Source: Acinetobacter sp. MB5 (lineage in GTDB: Bacteria; Pseudomonadota; Gammaproteobacteria; Pseudomonadales; Moraxellaceae). From it: a stretch of 64,000 nucleotides of DNA. Positions 30,454 to 40,000 of the stretch are shown piece after piece. Below the pieces are notes generated by a model that saw nothing but the letters and a program-made list of their open reading frames with translations, did not search any database and was not told where the DNA came from. The DNA lies in assembly GCF_003261585.1 (NCBI RefSeq), contig NZ_POVU01000002.1, positions 1 through 64,000 on the forward strand. The letters run 5' to 3'. Numbering within the stretch: the stretch's first letter is position 1; every line of letters starts with the position of its first letter. The position numbers were made by a program, and so were the translations under genes.

Positions 30454-31257
30454 ATGGCAAAAAACACAACGACGATGACCTATCAGTATCATGATGAAAG
30501 CATAATTAAAAGTTTACCTGAAGACACGATGTTTGTGTTTGGGAGTGACCTCGCTGGACTGCACAACGAAGGCGCTGCACGCATTGCACAATTGTTTTTT
30601 GGTGCAATGACAGGTGTCGGACGCGGTTGGTCAGGTCAGAGCTTTGCCATTCCAACGCTTAATGAACATTTACAACAAATGCCGATTTCTCAAATTGCGC
30701 ATTATATTGAAGATTTTAAAATCTATACGCAAAATCATCCAAATACAAAGTATTTTATTACGGCGCTGGGCTGTGGTATCGCTGGCTATCAAGTATCTGA
30801 AGTTGCACCATTATTTCAGGGAATTTCTTGTAACGTCATTTTCCCTGAATCGTTCCGTCCTTATGTCGAAAAGAATGCAACGCGTTTATTTCCAAATCTG
30901 ACCAGTAAATTACTACATAGCATTTTTAGTCCTGAAGTGATTTTGGCTGAAGACTACGCTGAAGCACTTAAAGAAACCACACTAAACAAAGAACAACGCC
31001 AAATCGCACTTAAAGTACTGGAACAAAAACTGTACCCTGAAGACCAGTATGGGCGCAGTCGTGAATATGAAATTGAAGACATTCTAAAACAAATTAATGG
31101 CAAGGTTTTTCACTTACCTGTTCATTCCGATGAAAGCTATATTTATGGTGGGGTTATTCTTGCCTTGATGGAACTTTACGATTTCAACGAACAAGATTTT
31201 ATTCGTGTCTGGAATGCCGAAATTGAAATTAAACATCCCATTAAACGCCATCATTAA
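30454..31257 (+). CDS. Uncharacterised protein of a phage-associated 'FGSN/FGSD' family
   Basis: 267 aa. The N-terminal domain has MFVFGSDLAGLHNEGAARIAQLFFGA, then GWSGQSFAIPT and FITALGCGIAGY. This pattern (FGSN.xGxH.xGAA, xxAIPT, GCGxAGY) is known from uncharacterised phage and bacterial proteins with a Rossmann/macro-like look. The C-terminal part (about 170-267; EDILKQINGKVFHLPVHSDESYIYGG) is unfamiliar. A TTG-initiated extension begins at 30412; the ATG at 30454 is used. No function known. Confidence 0.7.
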   Translation: MAKNTTTMTYQYHDESIIKSLPEDTMFVFGSDLAGLHNEGAARIAQLFFGAMTGVGRGWSGQSFAIPTLNEHLQQMPISQIAHYIEDFKIYTQNHPNTKYFITALGCGIAGYQVSEVAPLFQGISCNVIFPESFRPYVEKNATRLFPNLTSKLLHSIFSPEVILAEDYAEALKETTLNKEQRQIALKVLEQKLYPEDQYGRSREYEIEDILKQINGKVFHLPVHSDESYIYGGVILALMELYDFNEQDFIRVWNAEIEIKHPIKRHH

Positions 31258-31304
31258 TTCAACCCATTACCACTTTTAATCCATTTTTGGGGTAGGTCTC
31301 TCAC

Positions 31305-32735
31305 ATGCCACATTTTGATTCTTCAATTTTTGATTTAGCACCTATTCCCATGTGGCTTGAAGATTTTAGTGAAGTCAAACAGCAATTTGATCAATGGCGT
31401 GCCGATGGCGTTGAAGATCTTGTCAGTTTTTTACAAGAAGACATGCAGCGTGTTATTGCCTCAACTCACAAAATCAAAATTATCAAGGTTAATCAAAAGA
31501 CTTTAGACGTCTTTGAAGCCGAAGATCAAAACCATCTTTGCGACAACCTTTCCAAAATTTTTAAGGCAGATATGCTTGGTACGCATATTTTTGAACTGGC
31601 AGCCTTATGGGAAGGCAAAACCGAATTTTCGAGCACAGGTGTGAATTACACTTTGTCAGGGAAACGCCTCGATGTGCAACTACGTGCCTCTGTGCTTCCT
31701 GGTTTTGAACAGGACTTAGCTCGGGTTCTGATTACCACAGAAAATATTACGGCTTATCAGGATGCTCAACGCCTTGAAGCCAAAAACCGTATTTTAGCTG
31801 AATCGATGTTTACCTATTCACCTGCTTCATTGTGGGTTGAAGATTTCAGTCGAATTAAACGCCGCCTAGATCAACTTCGTCAATTGGGTATTGAAGACTT
31901 CCGAACTTTTTTGGATGTTCATCCTGATTTCATCCAACAATGCACCGAAGACATTATCTTACTCGATGTCAACCAAGCGACGTTAACCTTGTTTAAAGCA
32001 CCAGATAAACCGACTTTATTTAAAAATCTAAATAAAGTCTTTATGCAGGAAATGCACAATACCTTTCGTGAACAGCTCATCGAACTCTGGAAAGGCAATA
32101 TTCATCATCAGCGTGAAGCTGTGAATTACGCGCTTGATGGTTCAATTCGAAATGTTTTACTGCAATTTACGGTTTTCCCTGGTTATGAACATGACTGGGG
32201 ACTGGTACAGGTTGCATTGACTGACATTACCGCACGTAAAAAGGCTGAAAATTATCTAGAATATCTCGGCAAACATGATGTCTTAACCAAACTGTATAAC
32301 CGATCTTTTTACACAGAAGAAATCAACCGTTTGGAACGTAGTTTTATTCGTCCTGTATCTTGTATTTTCCTAGATATGAACGGCTTAAAACAAATCAATG
32401 ATGAATTGGGTCATGATATTGGTGATGGCTTGTTGCGTCGTGTTGGGGCTGTACTGAACCAAGTGATTTTAAACACGCCTTATACAGCTTCTCGTGTCGG
32501 TGGAGATGAGTTTGTGATTCTGATGCCTTCCGCTGATGAAGTCGCCACACTTTCAACCCTACAAACCATTCAGGAACTGTTTAATATCGACAACCAATAT
32601 TACTCAAGTCAGCCGATTAGCATTTCGATTGGTCATGCTACAAGCCAACCAAATGAAAGTATCGAATCCCTGCTGAAACGTGCTGACAATGAAATGTATA
32701 TCAAGAAGAAAAATTATTATGCAGAGATTGTTTAA
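31305..32735 (+). CDS. Diguanylate cyclase with duplicated sensor domain
   Basis: 476 aa. Two similar PAS-like units come first (about 5-150, 160-310): each begins with P-x-x-x-W-[LV]-E-D-F-S and continues with 'GxEDxxxFL', evidence of internal duplication. The C-terminal GGDEF domain has the intact active site RVGGDEFVIL, so c-di-GMP synthesis is expected. The position that would hold the inhibitory RxxD reads NTPY, so product inhibition is probably absent. No membrane helix, thus cytosolic. Signal unknown. A terminator follows. Confidence 0.92.
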   Translation: MPHFDSSIFDLAPIPMWLEDFSEVKQQFDQWRADGVEDLVSFLQEDMQRVIASTHKIKIIKVNQKTLDVFEAEDQNHLCDNLSKIFKADMLGTHIFELAALWEGKTEFSSTGVNYTLSGKRLDVQLRASVLPGFEQDLARVLITTENITAYQDAQRLEAKNRILAESMFTYSPASLWVEDFSRIKRRLDQLRQLGIEDFRTFLDVHPDFIQQCTEDIILLDVNQATLTLFKAPDKPTLFKNLNKVFMQEMHNTFREQLIELWKGNIHHQREAVNYALDGSIRNVLLQFTVFPGYEHDWGLVQVALTDITARKKAENYLEYLGKHDVLTKLYNRSFYTEEINRLERSFIRPVSCIFLDMNGLKQINDELGHDIGDGLLRRVGAVLNQVILNTPYTASRVGGDEFVILMPSADEVATLSTLQTIQELFNIDNQYYSSQPISISIGHATSQPNESIESLLKRADNEMYIKKKNYYAEIV

Positions 32736-32759
32736 TTTAAATAGTCTCATAATAAATAC

Positions 32760-32784
32760 AGCCAGCAGAATTGCTGGCTTTTTA
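32760..32784 (+). terminator. Terminator after the GGDEF gene
   Basis: AGCCAGCA, loop GAAT, TGCTGGCT and a T-run. Confidence 0.9.
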
Positions 32785-32862
32785 TCGGCTAAATTTCCCC
32801 TTAAGAACTCGATAGGATTACACTAACGGCATTGTCTTCATCATCATAAAAAAGGAAAGCAA

Positions 32863-34251
32863 ATGAGCACCCAACAGCAAGTGGTTGAGCGTTGTCGAGT
32901 ATTTTTGACTGAGCAGCAAATTGCCATGGGCGAAGCAATTAATATTCGCCACTATACCGACTGGAGCAACTACAAGCGCATTCAACCTTATGCCGTGCTC
33001 TTTCCTAAAAATACTGAACAAGTCAGTCAGATTCTTTCGATTTGCAACGAACTCAAACAAGCTGTTGTTCCTCAAGGCGGCATGACAGGCGTTGCGGGTG
33101 CAGGTATTGCCAATACCGATGAAATCGTGATTGCGCTTGATAAAATGAATAAAATTGAAGAAGTTGATCAATATTCATCAACCATGACTGTGCAAGCTGG
33201 CATTACGCTTGAAGAAGTGCAAAATGCAGCAAAACAAGCAGGCTTGTTTTTTCCTGTCGATGTTGGTGGACGGGGTTCTTGCCAAATTGGTGGAAATATT
33301 GCGACGAATGCAGGCGGACTTTCGGTGATTCGTTATGGCATGATGCGTGAACATGTACTGGGGATGGAAGTCGTACTGGCTGATGGTCGCGTGCTTAACC
33401 TCATGAATAAAATGATTAAGAATAATGCTGCATACGACTTAAAACAGAGTTTTATTGGATCTGAAGGAACTTTAGGCATTGTCACACGTGCAGTTCTCAA
33501 ATTATCGCCAGCACCAAGTGCATTAACAACTTGTCTATGTGCATTTCCTGATTTTTTATCGGCAGTTCATTTACTCCGTCGCATACAGAAAAATTTAATT
33601 ACCCCCAATGCTTTTGAGGTGATGTGGGATAAATACTATCAACTCAGTCTGTCATGGATGCAAAACAGCCAGAACCCACTGAGTCAGGCCTATCCTGTCT
33701 ATGCAGTATTTGATGTCGAAGCCCCTGCTGAAGATCTAGAAAACTTGTTAGCTGAGTTATTTGAAACAGGTGAAGTTTTAGATGCTGTGATTGCACAAAA
33801 TCAGGCGCAAGCACAACAACTCTGGCTCATTCGGGAAACGGTTCCTGCTGAAATCTCCAGTACAGGTCGACCACTGTGTTTTGATGTGAGCTTACCCATT
33901 GGCGAATTGGGTGAATTTAAAGAAGTCTGTCAGGCACGTTTAGACCAGCATTTTCCAAATCTGGTGAGTCTGTTCTTTGGGCACATTGGTGACAGCAATA
34001 TGCACATCATTTTAGATTTAAAAAGCCTACCAGAAGATCAACTCGAATCTGTCATTCACGCAATTGATGAAATTGTCTATGGTGTGGTGCGCGACTTTAA
34101 AGGCTGTATTTCTGCCGAACATGGCATTGGCTTACTCAAACGGGATTATCTGCACTATTCGGTAGATGCCAATACACTCGATATGATGCAACAACTTAAA
34201 CAACTGTTTGATCCCAATATGATTTTAAATCCACATAAAATTTTTAAATAA
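32863..34251 (+). CDS. FAD-linked oxidoreductase of the GlcD/D-2-hydroxyacid dehydrogenase family
   Basis: 462 aa. N-terminal FAD_binding_4 domain with PQGGMTGVAGAGI and GGNIATNAGG, C-terminal FAD-oxidase domain with the metal/FAD signature SAEHGIGLLKRDYL. Relatives oxidise D-lactate, glycolate or D-2-hydroxyglutarate. The substrate is not decided by these motifs. Single gene with a terminator. Confidence 0.9.
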   Translation: MSTQQQVVERCRVFLTEQQIAMGEAINIRHYTDWSNYKRIQPYAVLFPKNTEQVSQILSICNELKQAVVPQGGMTGVAGAGIANTDEIVIALDKMNKIEEVDQYSSTMTVQAGITLEEVQNAAKQAGLFFPVDVGGRGSCQIGGNIATNAGGLSVIRYGMMREHVLGMEVVLADGRVLNLMNKMIKNNAAYDLKQSFIGSEGTLGIVTRAVLKLSPAPSALTTCLCAFPDFLSAVHLLRRIQKNLITPNAFEVMWDKYYQLSLSWMQNSQNPLSQAYPVYAVFDVEAPAEDLENLLAELFETGEVLDAVIAQNQAQAQQLWLIRETVPAEISSTGRPLCFDVSLPIGELGEFKEVCQARLDQHFPNLVSLFFGHIGDSNMHIILDLKSLPEDQLESVIHAIDEIVYGVVRDFKGCISAEHGIGLLKRDYLHYSVDANTLDMMQQLKQLFDPNMILNPHKIFK

Positions 34252-34262
34252 ACCCAAGGGAT

Positions 34263-34292
34263 AAAAAAGCACGTCACCAGACGTGCTTTTTT
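34263..34292. terminator. Bidirectional terminator
   Basis: AAAAAAGCACGTC/GACGTGCTTTTTT; serves both convergent genes. Confidence 0.9.
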
Positions 34293-34312
34293 ATATTGAA
34301 TACGGGGGGAAG

Positions 34313-34477
34313 TTAACGTTTACCCATAGAACGGCGCGTACCACGTGGTGGTGGCCAAGTTTTATCAGCATAAGGCTGAGGCTTTGGTCGAACACTATTG
34401 TGTGCCATATCACCCTCTTTCTCCTGCTGCGTTGGCAATGGGAAAGGCAATTGGACTTGCGGTTTATTTTGACTCAT
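34313..34477 (-). CDS. Small Pro/Arg-rich protein, 54 aa
   Basis: MSQNKPQVQLPFPLPTQQEKEG at the N-terminus and a basic end TWPPPRGTRRSMGKR. Probably disordered. A longer frame begins at 34549, but its extra residues look like noise. The stop is 20 bp from a terminator, which supports a real gene. Unknown function. Confidence 0.55.
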   Translation of the reverse strand: MSQNKPQVQLPFPLPTQQEKEGDMAHNSVRPKPQPYADKTWPPPRGTRRSMGKR

Positions 34478-34687
34478 ACAACAAACAAAACTCGAAATTT
34501 TCCATATTTTAAGCTTTTTTGTGCACCTTGACGAGTCCATATTGCACAATCACCAGCAATGACTTGCATAATTTACATTTCCTATGATTTTTTCTCATTT
34601 TGGGCAATTTGTACCTAGCATGTTCGATTTTTTACGTTAAGATAGGATGCTTTTATTTTTTAATCCCACTAAAGAAGGAATATCGCA

Positions 34688-35920
34688 GTGGACGTACGTC
34701 TGTCAGATCGTGTAAACGCTATCAAACCGTCTCCTACGCTTGCCGTAACAAATAAAGCTGCAGAATTAAAAGCTGCTGGTAAGAACGTAATTGGTTTGGG
34801 TGCAGGTGAACCTGATTTCGATACCCCGCAACACATCAAAGATGCAGCTATTCAAGCTATTAACAATGGCTTTACAAAATACACTGCTGTTGATGGTACG
34901 CCAGGCTTAAAAAAAGCAATTATTGCTAAGCTTAAACGCGACAACAACCTTGACTACCAAGCAAACCAAATCTTGGTTTCTTGTGGTGGTAAACAATCAT
35001 TCTTTAACTTGGCACTTGCTTTGTTAAACAAAGGTGATGAAGTGATTATTCCTGCGCCATTCTGGGTAAGCTATCCAGACATGGTGATTATCGCTGAAGG
35101 TACACCTGTGATTGTGAAATGTGGTGAAGAACAACGTTTCAAAATTACCCCTGAACAATTAGAAGCTGCGATCACTGAAAATACACGTTTAGTGGTATTG
35201 AACAGCCCTTCTAACCCGACAGGCATGATCTACACGAAAGCTGAGCTTGAAGCTTTGGCTGAAGTATTACGTCGTCACCCACAAGTATTTGTTGCATCTG
35301 ACGACATGTACGAACCAATCCGTTGGGAAGATGAATTCTACAACATCGCAACTGTTGCTCCAGACCTTTACGACCGCGTAATCGTATTGAACGGTGTGTC
35401 TAAAGCTTATGCAATGACTGGCTGGCGTATCGGCTATGCAGCGGGTCCTGCAAAAATCATCGGTGCGATGAAAAAAATCCAATCTCAATCAACTTCAAAC
35501 CCAACTTCAATTTCGCAAGTTGCTGCTGAAGCTGCATTGAACGGTCCTCAAGACGTTCTTGAACCAATGATTGAAGCATTCAAACGTCGTCATGACTTAG
35601 TGGTTAACGGCTTAAATGCAATCAACGGTATTTCTTGCCTACCAGCTGATGGTGCATTCTATGCTTATGCAAACATCCGTCCATTGATTCGTGCGAAAGG
35701 TTTAAAATCTTGCACAGAATTCTCTGAATGGTTATTGGAAGAAACGGGTGTTGCTGTTGTTCCAGGTGATGCTTTCGGTCTTGGCGGTTTCATGCGTATT
35801 TCTTATGCGACTGCTGACGAAGTGCTTGTTGATGCACTTGCACGTATCAAAAAAGCAGCTGATTCAATTGAAGGCGTAGACGCTGCAATTGCTTCAATCG
35901 AAGCTGACAAAAAAGCGTAA
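34688..35920 (+). CDS. aspC: Aspartate aminotransferase (class Ib)
   Basis: PLP enzyme of 410 aa interconverting aspartate and oxaloacetate with glutamate. Motifs: NSPSNPTG, SDDMYEP, and the PLP lysine in NGVSKAYAMTGWRIGYAAG. Class Ib length and N-terminus (LSDRVNAIKPSPTLAV). It starts at GTG (34688), supported by AGAAGGAA 8 bp upstream. A terminator follows. Confidence 0.95.
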   Translation: MDVRLSDRVNAIKPSPTLAVTNKAAELKAAGKNVIGLGAGEPDFDTPQHIKDAAIQAINNGFTKYTAVDGTPGLKKAIIAKLKRDNNLDYQANQILVSCGGKQSFFNLALALLNKGDEVIIPAPFWVSYPDMVIIAEGTPVIVKCGEEQRFKITPEQLEAAITENTRLVVLNSPSNPTGMIYTKAELEALAEVLRRHPQVFVASDDMYEPIRWEDEFYNIATVAPDLYDRVIVLNGVSKAYAMTGWRIGYAAGPAKIIGAMKKIQSQSTSNPTSISQVAAEAALNGPQDVLEPMIEAFKRRHDLVVNGLNAINGISCLPADGAFYAYANIRPLIRAKGLKSCTEFSEWLLEETGVAVVPGDAFGLGGFMRISYATADEVLVDALARIKKAADSIEGVDAAIASIEADKKA

Positions 35921-35936
35921 TCCTTTACGCTGATAC

Positions 35937-35967
35937 AAAAAACCCATCAGTTTAATGATGGGTTTTT
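35937..35967 (+). terminator. Terminator after aspC
   Basis: AAAAAACCCATCA/TGATGGGTTTTTTT. Confidence 0.9.
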
Positions 35968-36040
35968 TTATGATTTCGATATTTAAAAAATATTGATCAA
36001 CTCATAACTTTTAAAAAAGTGAAAGAATAAAACAAATTTT

Positions 36041-36472
36041 TTAAGCAGCACTGTGTTTTGGGCGCTCTAAAGCAATGAAATTAAAGTAATAAGGCAATAC
36101 ACGATCTAAATAGATTTCACGCACTTGCGCATCATGCTGTGACCAAGCCAACGCTTTCGCATGTTTACCAACACCCTGCCCCTGAATCGCAAAGATAAAA
36201 ATATCATTACTTTGATGACCTTGCTGAACAGGTTGCCAAAAATTGGCTTCACCTTGTTGTAACTGTTGTTCTTGATGCTCTGTCCATTTGTCACCAAACC
36301 ATAATTGTAGCAAATCACCTAAATAGACTTTTTGTTCGCTCAAAATGGCAAAGTGAATACAGGCATCTGTGACAGGCTGATAATAACTTTGAGGGTTTTT
36401 TAAAATCGAAAGATAATTTTCTTTGTAAAATTGGAAGTTTGCAAAGATATCTTGAATGCGAAGAATTGGCAT
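36041..36472 (-). CDS. Hypothetical protein, 143 aa
   Basis: Soluble protein starting MPILRIQDIFANFQFYKENY. The start at 36472 has a strong GGAGG 7 bp upstream; an earlier frame start lacks this. No domain recognised. Aromatic-rich, no signal peptide or membrane helix. Its 3' end faces aspC. Confidence 0.75.
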   Translation of the reverse strand: MPILRIQDIFANFQFYKENYLSILKNPQSYYQPVTDACIHFAILSEQKVYLGDLLQLWFGDKWTEHQEQQLQQGEANFWQPVQQGHQSNDIFIFAIQGQGVGKHAKALAWSQHDAQVREIYLDRVLPYYFNFIALERPKHSAA

Positions 36473-36668
36473 ATTACGCCTCCGATTTAGCCATTTGTGT
36501 GCTGGCAAGTTGGGGTTAAATCCACACTGTTTAAAATTTTGAAAAACTTTAAACGACCTATTTGTTTTTTAATTTAGCAAAAAAATTCAGAAAAAAATAA
36601 TTTTTTTAGATAACACTCGACCATTTGTTCAAATATAAAACATCTGTAAATTCTTCTATGATTTTCAC

Positions 36669-36696
36669 TTGACCCTGATCAAAATCACATTATAAT
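36669..36696 (+). promoter_or_regulatory. Sigma-70 promoter of tRNA-Asn
   Basis: TTGACC (36669-36674) and TATAAT (36691-36696) with 16 bp between, about 12 bp before the tRNA. Confidence 0.85.
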
Positions 36697-36707
36697 CGCC
36701 TGCAGAT

Positions 36708-36783
36708 TCTCCAATAGCTCAGTCGGTAGAGCGACGGACTGTTAATCCGCAGGTCCCTGGTTCGAGCCCAGGTTGGAGAGCCA
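36708..36783 (+). tRNA. tRNA-Asn (GUU)
   Basis: 76 nt with encoded CCA. Acceptor stem TCTCCAA/TTGGAGA, D-arm AGCTCAGTCGGTAGAGC, anticodon GTT at 36741-36743 in loop CTGTTAA, T-loop GGTTCGAGCCC. Own promoter and terminator, so monocistronic. Confidence 0.98.
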
Positions 36784-36789
36784 AAATTC

Positions 36790-36822
36790 AAAAAAGCCCG
36801 CAGCACAAAAGCGGGCTTTTTT
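36790..36822 (+). terminator. Terminator after tRNA-Asn
   Basis: AAAAAAGCCCGC/GCGGGCTTTTTT. It also lies just beyond the convergent 36830-37210 gene. Confidence 0.9.
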
Positions 36823-36829
36823 ATGTCTG

Positions 36830-37210
36830 TTATTCTGTTTCAAACTCAGCAATCGCTTCTTTGGCAATGCGAAAACTGTCCACAGCAGCAGGCACGCCAC
36901 AGTAAATTGCCACTTGCAACAACACTTCACGAATCTTTTCTTTAGGCACACCATTACGCAGCGCACCTTTGACATGCAACTTCAGTTCATGTGGGCGATT
37001 CAATGCCGAAATCATTGCCAAGTTAATGAGACTACGTTCAGGTTTGCTGAGTTCTTCACGCCCCCAGACAGCTCCCCAGCAATATTCTGTCACTAACTCT
37101 TGCAAGGGCAAGCTAAACTCATCTGCATTTTTCAAAGAACGGTTGACGTAGTCTTCACCCAACACTTGTTTACGAATCGCCAAGCCTTTTTCAAACTTTT
37201 CATTGCTCAT
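36830..37210 (-). CDS. Carboxymuconolactone decarboxylase-family protein
   Basis: 126 aa, all helical, with the family region EVLLQVAIYCGVPAAVDSFRIAKEA. Close to PcaC (gamma-carboxymuconolactone decarboxylase) in length, but many relatives are AhpD-like or act on other ring-cleavage products. It begins directly after the dehydrogenase stop (TAAATG), so it is co-translated with gabD. In this context it may process a degradation intermediate. Confidence 0.85.
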   Translation of the reverse strand: MSNEKFEKGLAIRKQVLGEDYVNRSLKNADEFSLPLQELVTEYCWGAVWGREELSKPERSLINLAMISALNRPHELKLHVKGALRNGVPKEKIREVLLQVAIYCGVPAAVDSFRIAKEAIAEFETE

Positions 37211-38662
37211 TTATATGCCTCCAAACAGGGTATATTTAATTTCCAGATAATCTTCAATACCATATTTCGAGCCTTCACGCCCTAGCCCTGAATGTTTAAT
37301 TCCACCAAAGGGTGCAACTTCATTGGAAATCAAGCCTTTATTGATGCCGACCATGCCGTATTCCAGTTGCTCGCTCATACGCCAAGCACGTCCCAAATCT
37401 TGGGTGTAGCAATACGCTGCCAAACCATATTCAGTATCATTTGCCATTTTTACGGCTTCTGCTTCGGTTTCAAAAGCAAAGACTGCCGCCAATGGGCCAA
37501 AGGTTTCCTGCGTTGCCACCAACATGTCAGTATGGGCATTGGCAATCAGCGTCGGCTGGAAAAATAACTCACCTGCTTCATGTGGCTGACCACCTGTAAT
37601 CAGTTCACCCTGTTTTGCTAAGGCATCGGTAATATGACTTTGCACTTTCTTCACGGCTTGTGCATTAATCAATGGCCCAAAGTCGCGCCCTGCTTCTAGC
37701 CCATTGCCAATATTGAGGCTTTCGATTTTGGCTTTAAAGGCTTTGATAAAGTCATCATAAATGCCTGACTGCACCAAAAAGCGATTCACGCAAACACAGG
37801 TTTGTCCCGCATTACGGAACTTGGCAATCATTGCCCCATCAATGGCAGCATCCAGATCCGCATCATTAAATACAATAAACGGCGCATTACCACCGAGTTC
37901 GAGAGAAACTTTTTTCAAGGTTGCCGCAGACTGTTGTAACAACAACTTACCGACAGGCGTTGAACCTGTAAAACTGAATTTGCGTACTACATCACTACTA
38001 AAAATCGCTTCGCCAATCTGAACAGCATCGCCTGTAATGACACTGAATATACCTTCAGGCACACCTGCCTGCATTGCCAAATCGACCAATGCCAGTGCAG
38101 TAAATGGCGTTTCTGGTGCAGGTTTCACAATGCATGGACAACCTGCGGCAAGTGCTGGCGCGACTTTTCGGGTAATCATTGCCGCAGGGAAATTCCACGG
38201 AGTAATCGCAGCCACCACACCAATTGGCTGTTTGGTCACAACAATCCGAGCATCGTTATACGGACTTGGAATCGTATCTCCATAAATTCGTTTGGCTTCT
38301 TCAGCAAACCATTCAATAAAACTGGCTGCATACAGAATTTCACCTTTGGCTTCTGCCAACGGTTTCCCTTGTTCAGAAGTCAAAATGTAGGCCAGTTCAT
38401 CGGCATGTTGCACCATCAGTGCAAACCACTGCTTGAGGATGCTTGATCGGTCTTTGGCGGTTTTACCTTTCCATGCACTCCATGCAGCTTCGGCAGCATC
38501 AATCGCACGTTGCGCTTCTGCCTTGCCCATATTAGGGACAGTCCCTACAATTTGCTGTGTCGCAGGGTTGTAAATTGTGGTGACTTCGGCATCATCTGCA
38601 TCGCACCATTGCCCTGCAACATAGGCTTTTTCATGAAAGAGCGGCATTGTTTTTAAATTCAT
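37211..38662 (-). CDS. gabD: NAD(P)-dependent succinate-semialdehyde dehydrogenase
   Basis: 483-aa aldehyde dehydrogenase. Catalytic Cys is C289 in AGQTCVCVNRF and the general base E255 in LELGGNAPF. The paired cysteines (C289, C291) and IGVVAAITPWNFPAAM are typical of GabD. It would turn succinate semialdehyde into succinate. The ATG at 38662 has GAGG upstream; a GTG at 38665 is in frame. A palindrome 77 bp before the start matches those at the main catabolic operon, so they are probably co-regulated. Confidence 0.92.
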   Translation of the reverse strand: MNLKTMPLFHEKAYVAGQWCDADDAEVTTIYNPATQQIVGTVPNMGKAEAQRAIDAAEAAWSAWKGKTAKDRSSILKQWFALMVQHADELAYILTSEQGKPLAEAKGEILYAASFIEWFAEEAKRIYGDTIPSPYNDARIVVTKQPIGVVAAITPWNFPAAMITRKVAPALAAGCPCIVKPAPETPFTALALVDLAMQAGVPEGIFSVITGDAVQIGEAIFSSDVVRKFSFTGSTPVGKLLLQQSAATLKKVSLELGGNAPFIVFNDADLDAAIDGAMIAKFRNAGQTCVCVNRFLVQSGIYDDFIKAFKAKIESLNIGNGLEAGRDFGPLINAQAVKKVQSHITDALAKQGELITGGQPHEAGELFFQPTLIANAHTDMLVATQETFGPLAAVFAFETEAEAVKMANDTEYGLAAYCYTQDLGRAWRMSEQLEYGMVGINKGLISNEVAPFGGIKHSGLGREGSKYGIEDYLEIKYTLFGGI

Positions 38663-38741
38663 CACATCCTCGTTGTTTCATTTGCAATGGGCAGTCAAGT
38701 AGATCTTGACCACCCAATTTAGAACACCATATTCACATACT

Positions 38742-38753
38742 ATGGTATACCAT
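38742..38753. promoter_or_regulatory. GntR-type operator before gabD
   Basis: ATGGTATACCAT, a perfect 12-bp palindrome of the TGGT-N2-ACCA class used by FCD-type GntR regulators. Near-identical sites lie at 46640 and 46688. Confidence 0.75.
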
Positions 38754-38803
38754 TATTTTTGACAAAAATTTTTGAGCACTGCTGCTCATCATGACATTTC
38801 GGT

Positions 38804-39976
38804 TTAGAAATAATAGAACAAGGTTAGATTCAGCAATTTGTTCCATTTGTTGTCATCCCCTTGTGCCAATGACGTGGTTGTTCCGCCAATGAACGGATCA
38901 TTTTTACTCATAATATACTCAGCCACCAAAGAGACTTTTTTATAGTCCATACTCACCCCCACAAAGTTACGGGTTGAATCTTTGTCTGTCGAGTTATCTT
39001 TTTTGAAGGTTGAGTAAGTCACATATGGGGTAATATTGATGCCTTTATCTGCTATATTTTTAAATACATAGCTCAAATCGGCAGTATAGAACGTACCCTT
39101 GTTCGCGACATAGTATTCACCATCATATGAACCCATGACCGAATAATCAGGATGCAATGCATCTTTATTGGATACCGATGTTTTTCCACCTGTCAGCGTC
39201 AATGCCCAGTTGTTATAGCCAAATTTTCCAAACAATGCCCATGCGTGACGTTTTCCATCACCACCTGTGGTTTTGTTGTTAATATCAGAGTACCAATATG
39301 AACCACCCAAGGTCGTTTTTAGTGCAGGAACACTGGCAAAATCCAGATCTTGTGAGACACGCCCCACCCACATGTTTTTTTCACTCAATGTAGATTGTGT
39401 GCTGTCACTGGTTTTGACAAAGTTTGCGGTATAGCGTGCTGAATCACGACTGGTACCAACATAGTTACCGCCATCCGTTGCAAAGTAAGCCAAGTCAACT
39501 TTGGTTTTGTCAATTTCATGGTGATAGTTCACACCTAGATCATGCGCATCTTCTAACCCCATGGTGTTGTTAATACCGCCATATAAGGTACTTTCCCAAA
39601 AACGGCCTGGGCCAAATGGAATCGGCTGTACACCCACTGTAATATTTTGCTGCGGATCAAAACGATAACCGACATAAGCATCGACCAGCGTTGAAAAATC
39701 ACACAAAGTATCATACTGGTAGCAACGGTATTCAGCATGTCCAAAGACATTTTTAGCCTGATAATCCAGTTTCAACTGTGCTGCATCAAACTGAATTTTT
39801 TGGTCACTGGCCGCTTCACCATAATTCTTGTCCTGATATTTGGCACGAACATAACCTGAAATGGTCAATGCACCCCAGTCATCCTGAGCATCGCCAAAAG
39901 TGACGCCTGCAAAAGTCGGTAGTGCCATACTGCTCGTGAGCAAGCTTAGGCCAAAACGATAATATGCATTTTTCAT
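38804..39976 (-). CDS. Outer-membrane porin
   Basis: 390-aa beta-barrel. Signal peptide MKNAYYRFGLSLLTSSMALPTFAG, cleaved near residue 23, then alternating amphipathic strands and a C-terminal phenylalanine (LFYYF), the BAM recognition signal. It resembles phosphate-selective-type/DcaP-like porins of Acinetobacter. Placed after the permease, it probably brings the cluster substrate across the outer membrane. An upstream in-frame start at 39991 is less likely. Confidence 0.85.
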   Translation of the reverse strand: MKNAYYRFGLSLLTSSMALPTFAGVTFGDAQDDWGALTISGYVRAKYQDKNYGEAASDQKIQFDAAQLKLDYQAKNVFGHAEYRCYQYDTLCDFSTLVDAYVGYRFDPQQNITVGVQPIPFGPGRFWESTLYGGINNTMGLEDAHDLGVNYHHEIDKTKVDLAYFATDGGNYVGTSRDSARYTANFVKTSDSTQSTLSEKNMWVGRVSQDLDFASVPALKTTLGGSYWYSDINNKTTGGDGKRHAWALFGKFGYNNWALTLTGGKTSVSNKDALHPDYSVMGSYDGEYYVANKGTFYTADLSYVFKNIADKGINITPYVTYSTFKKDNSTDKDSTRNFVGVSMDYKKVSLVAEYIMSKNDPFIGGTTTSLAQGDDNKWNKLLNLTLFYYF

Positions 39977-40000
39977 GTTGCTTTCCCCCAATGTTCCCGA

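Noticed and set aside
32818..33171. 117-codon minus-strand frame over the FAD oxidoreductase start
   Set aside because: Antisense to a gene with clear FAD motifs; no support of its own.
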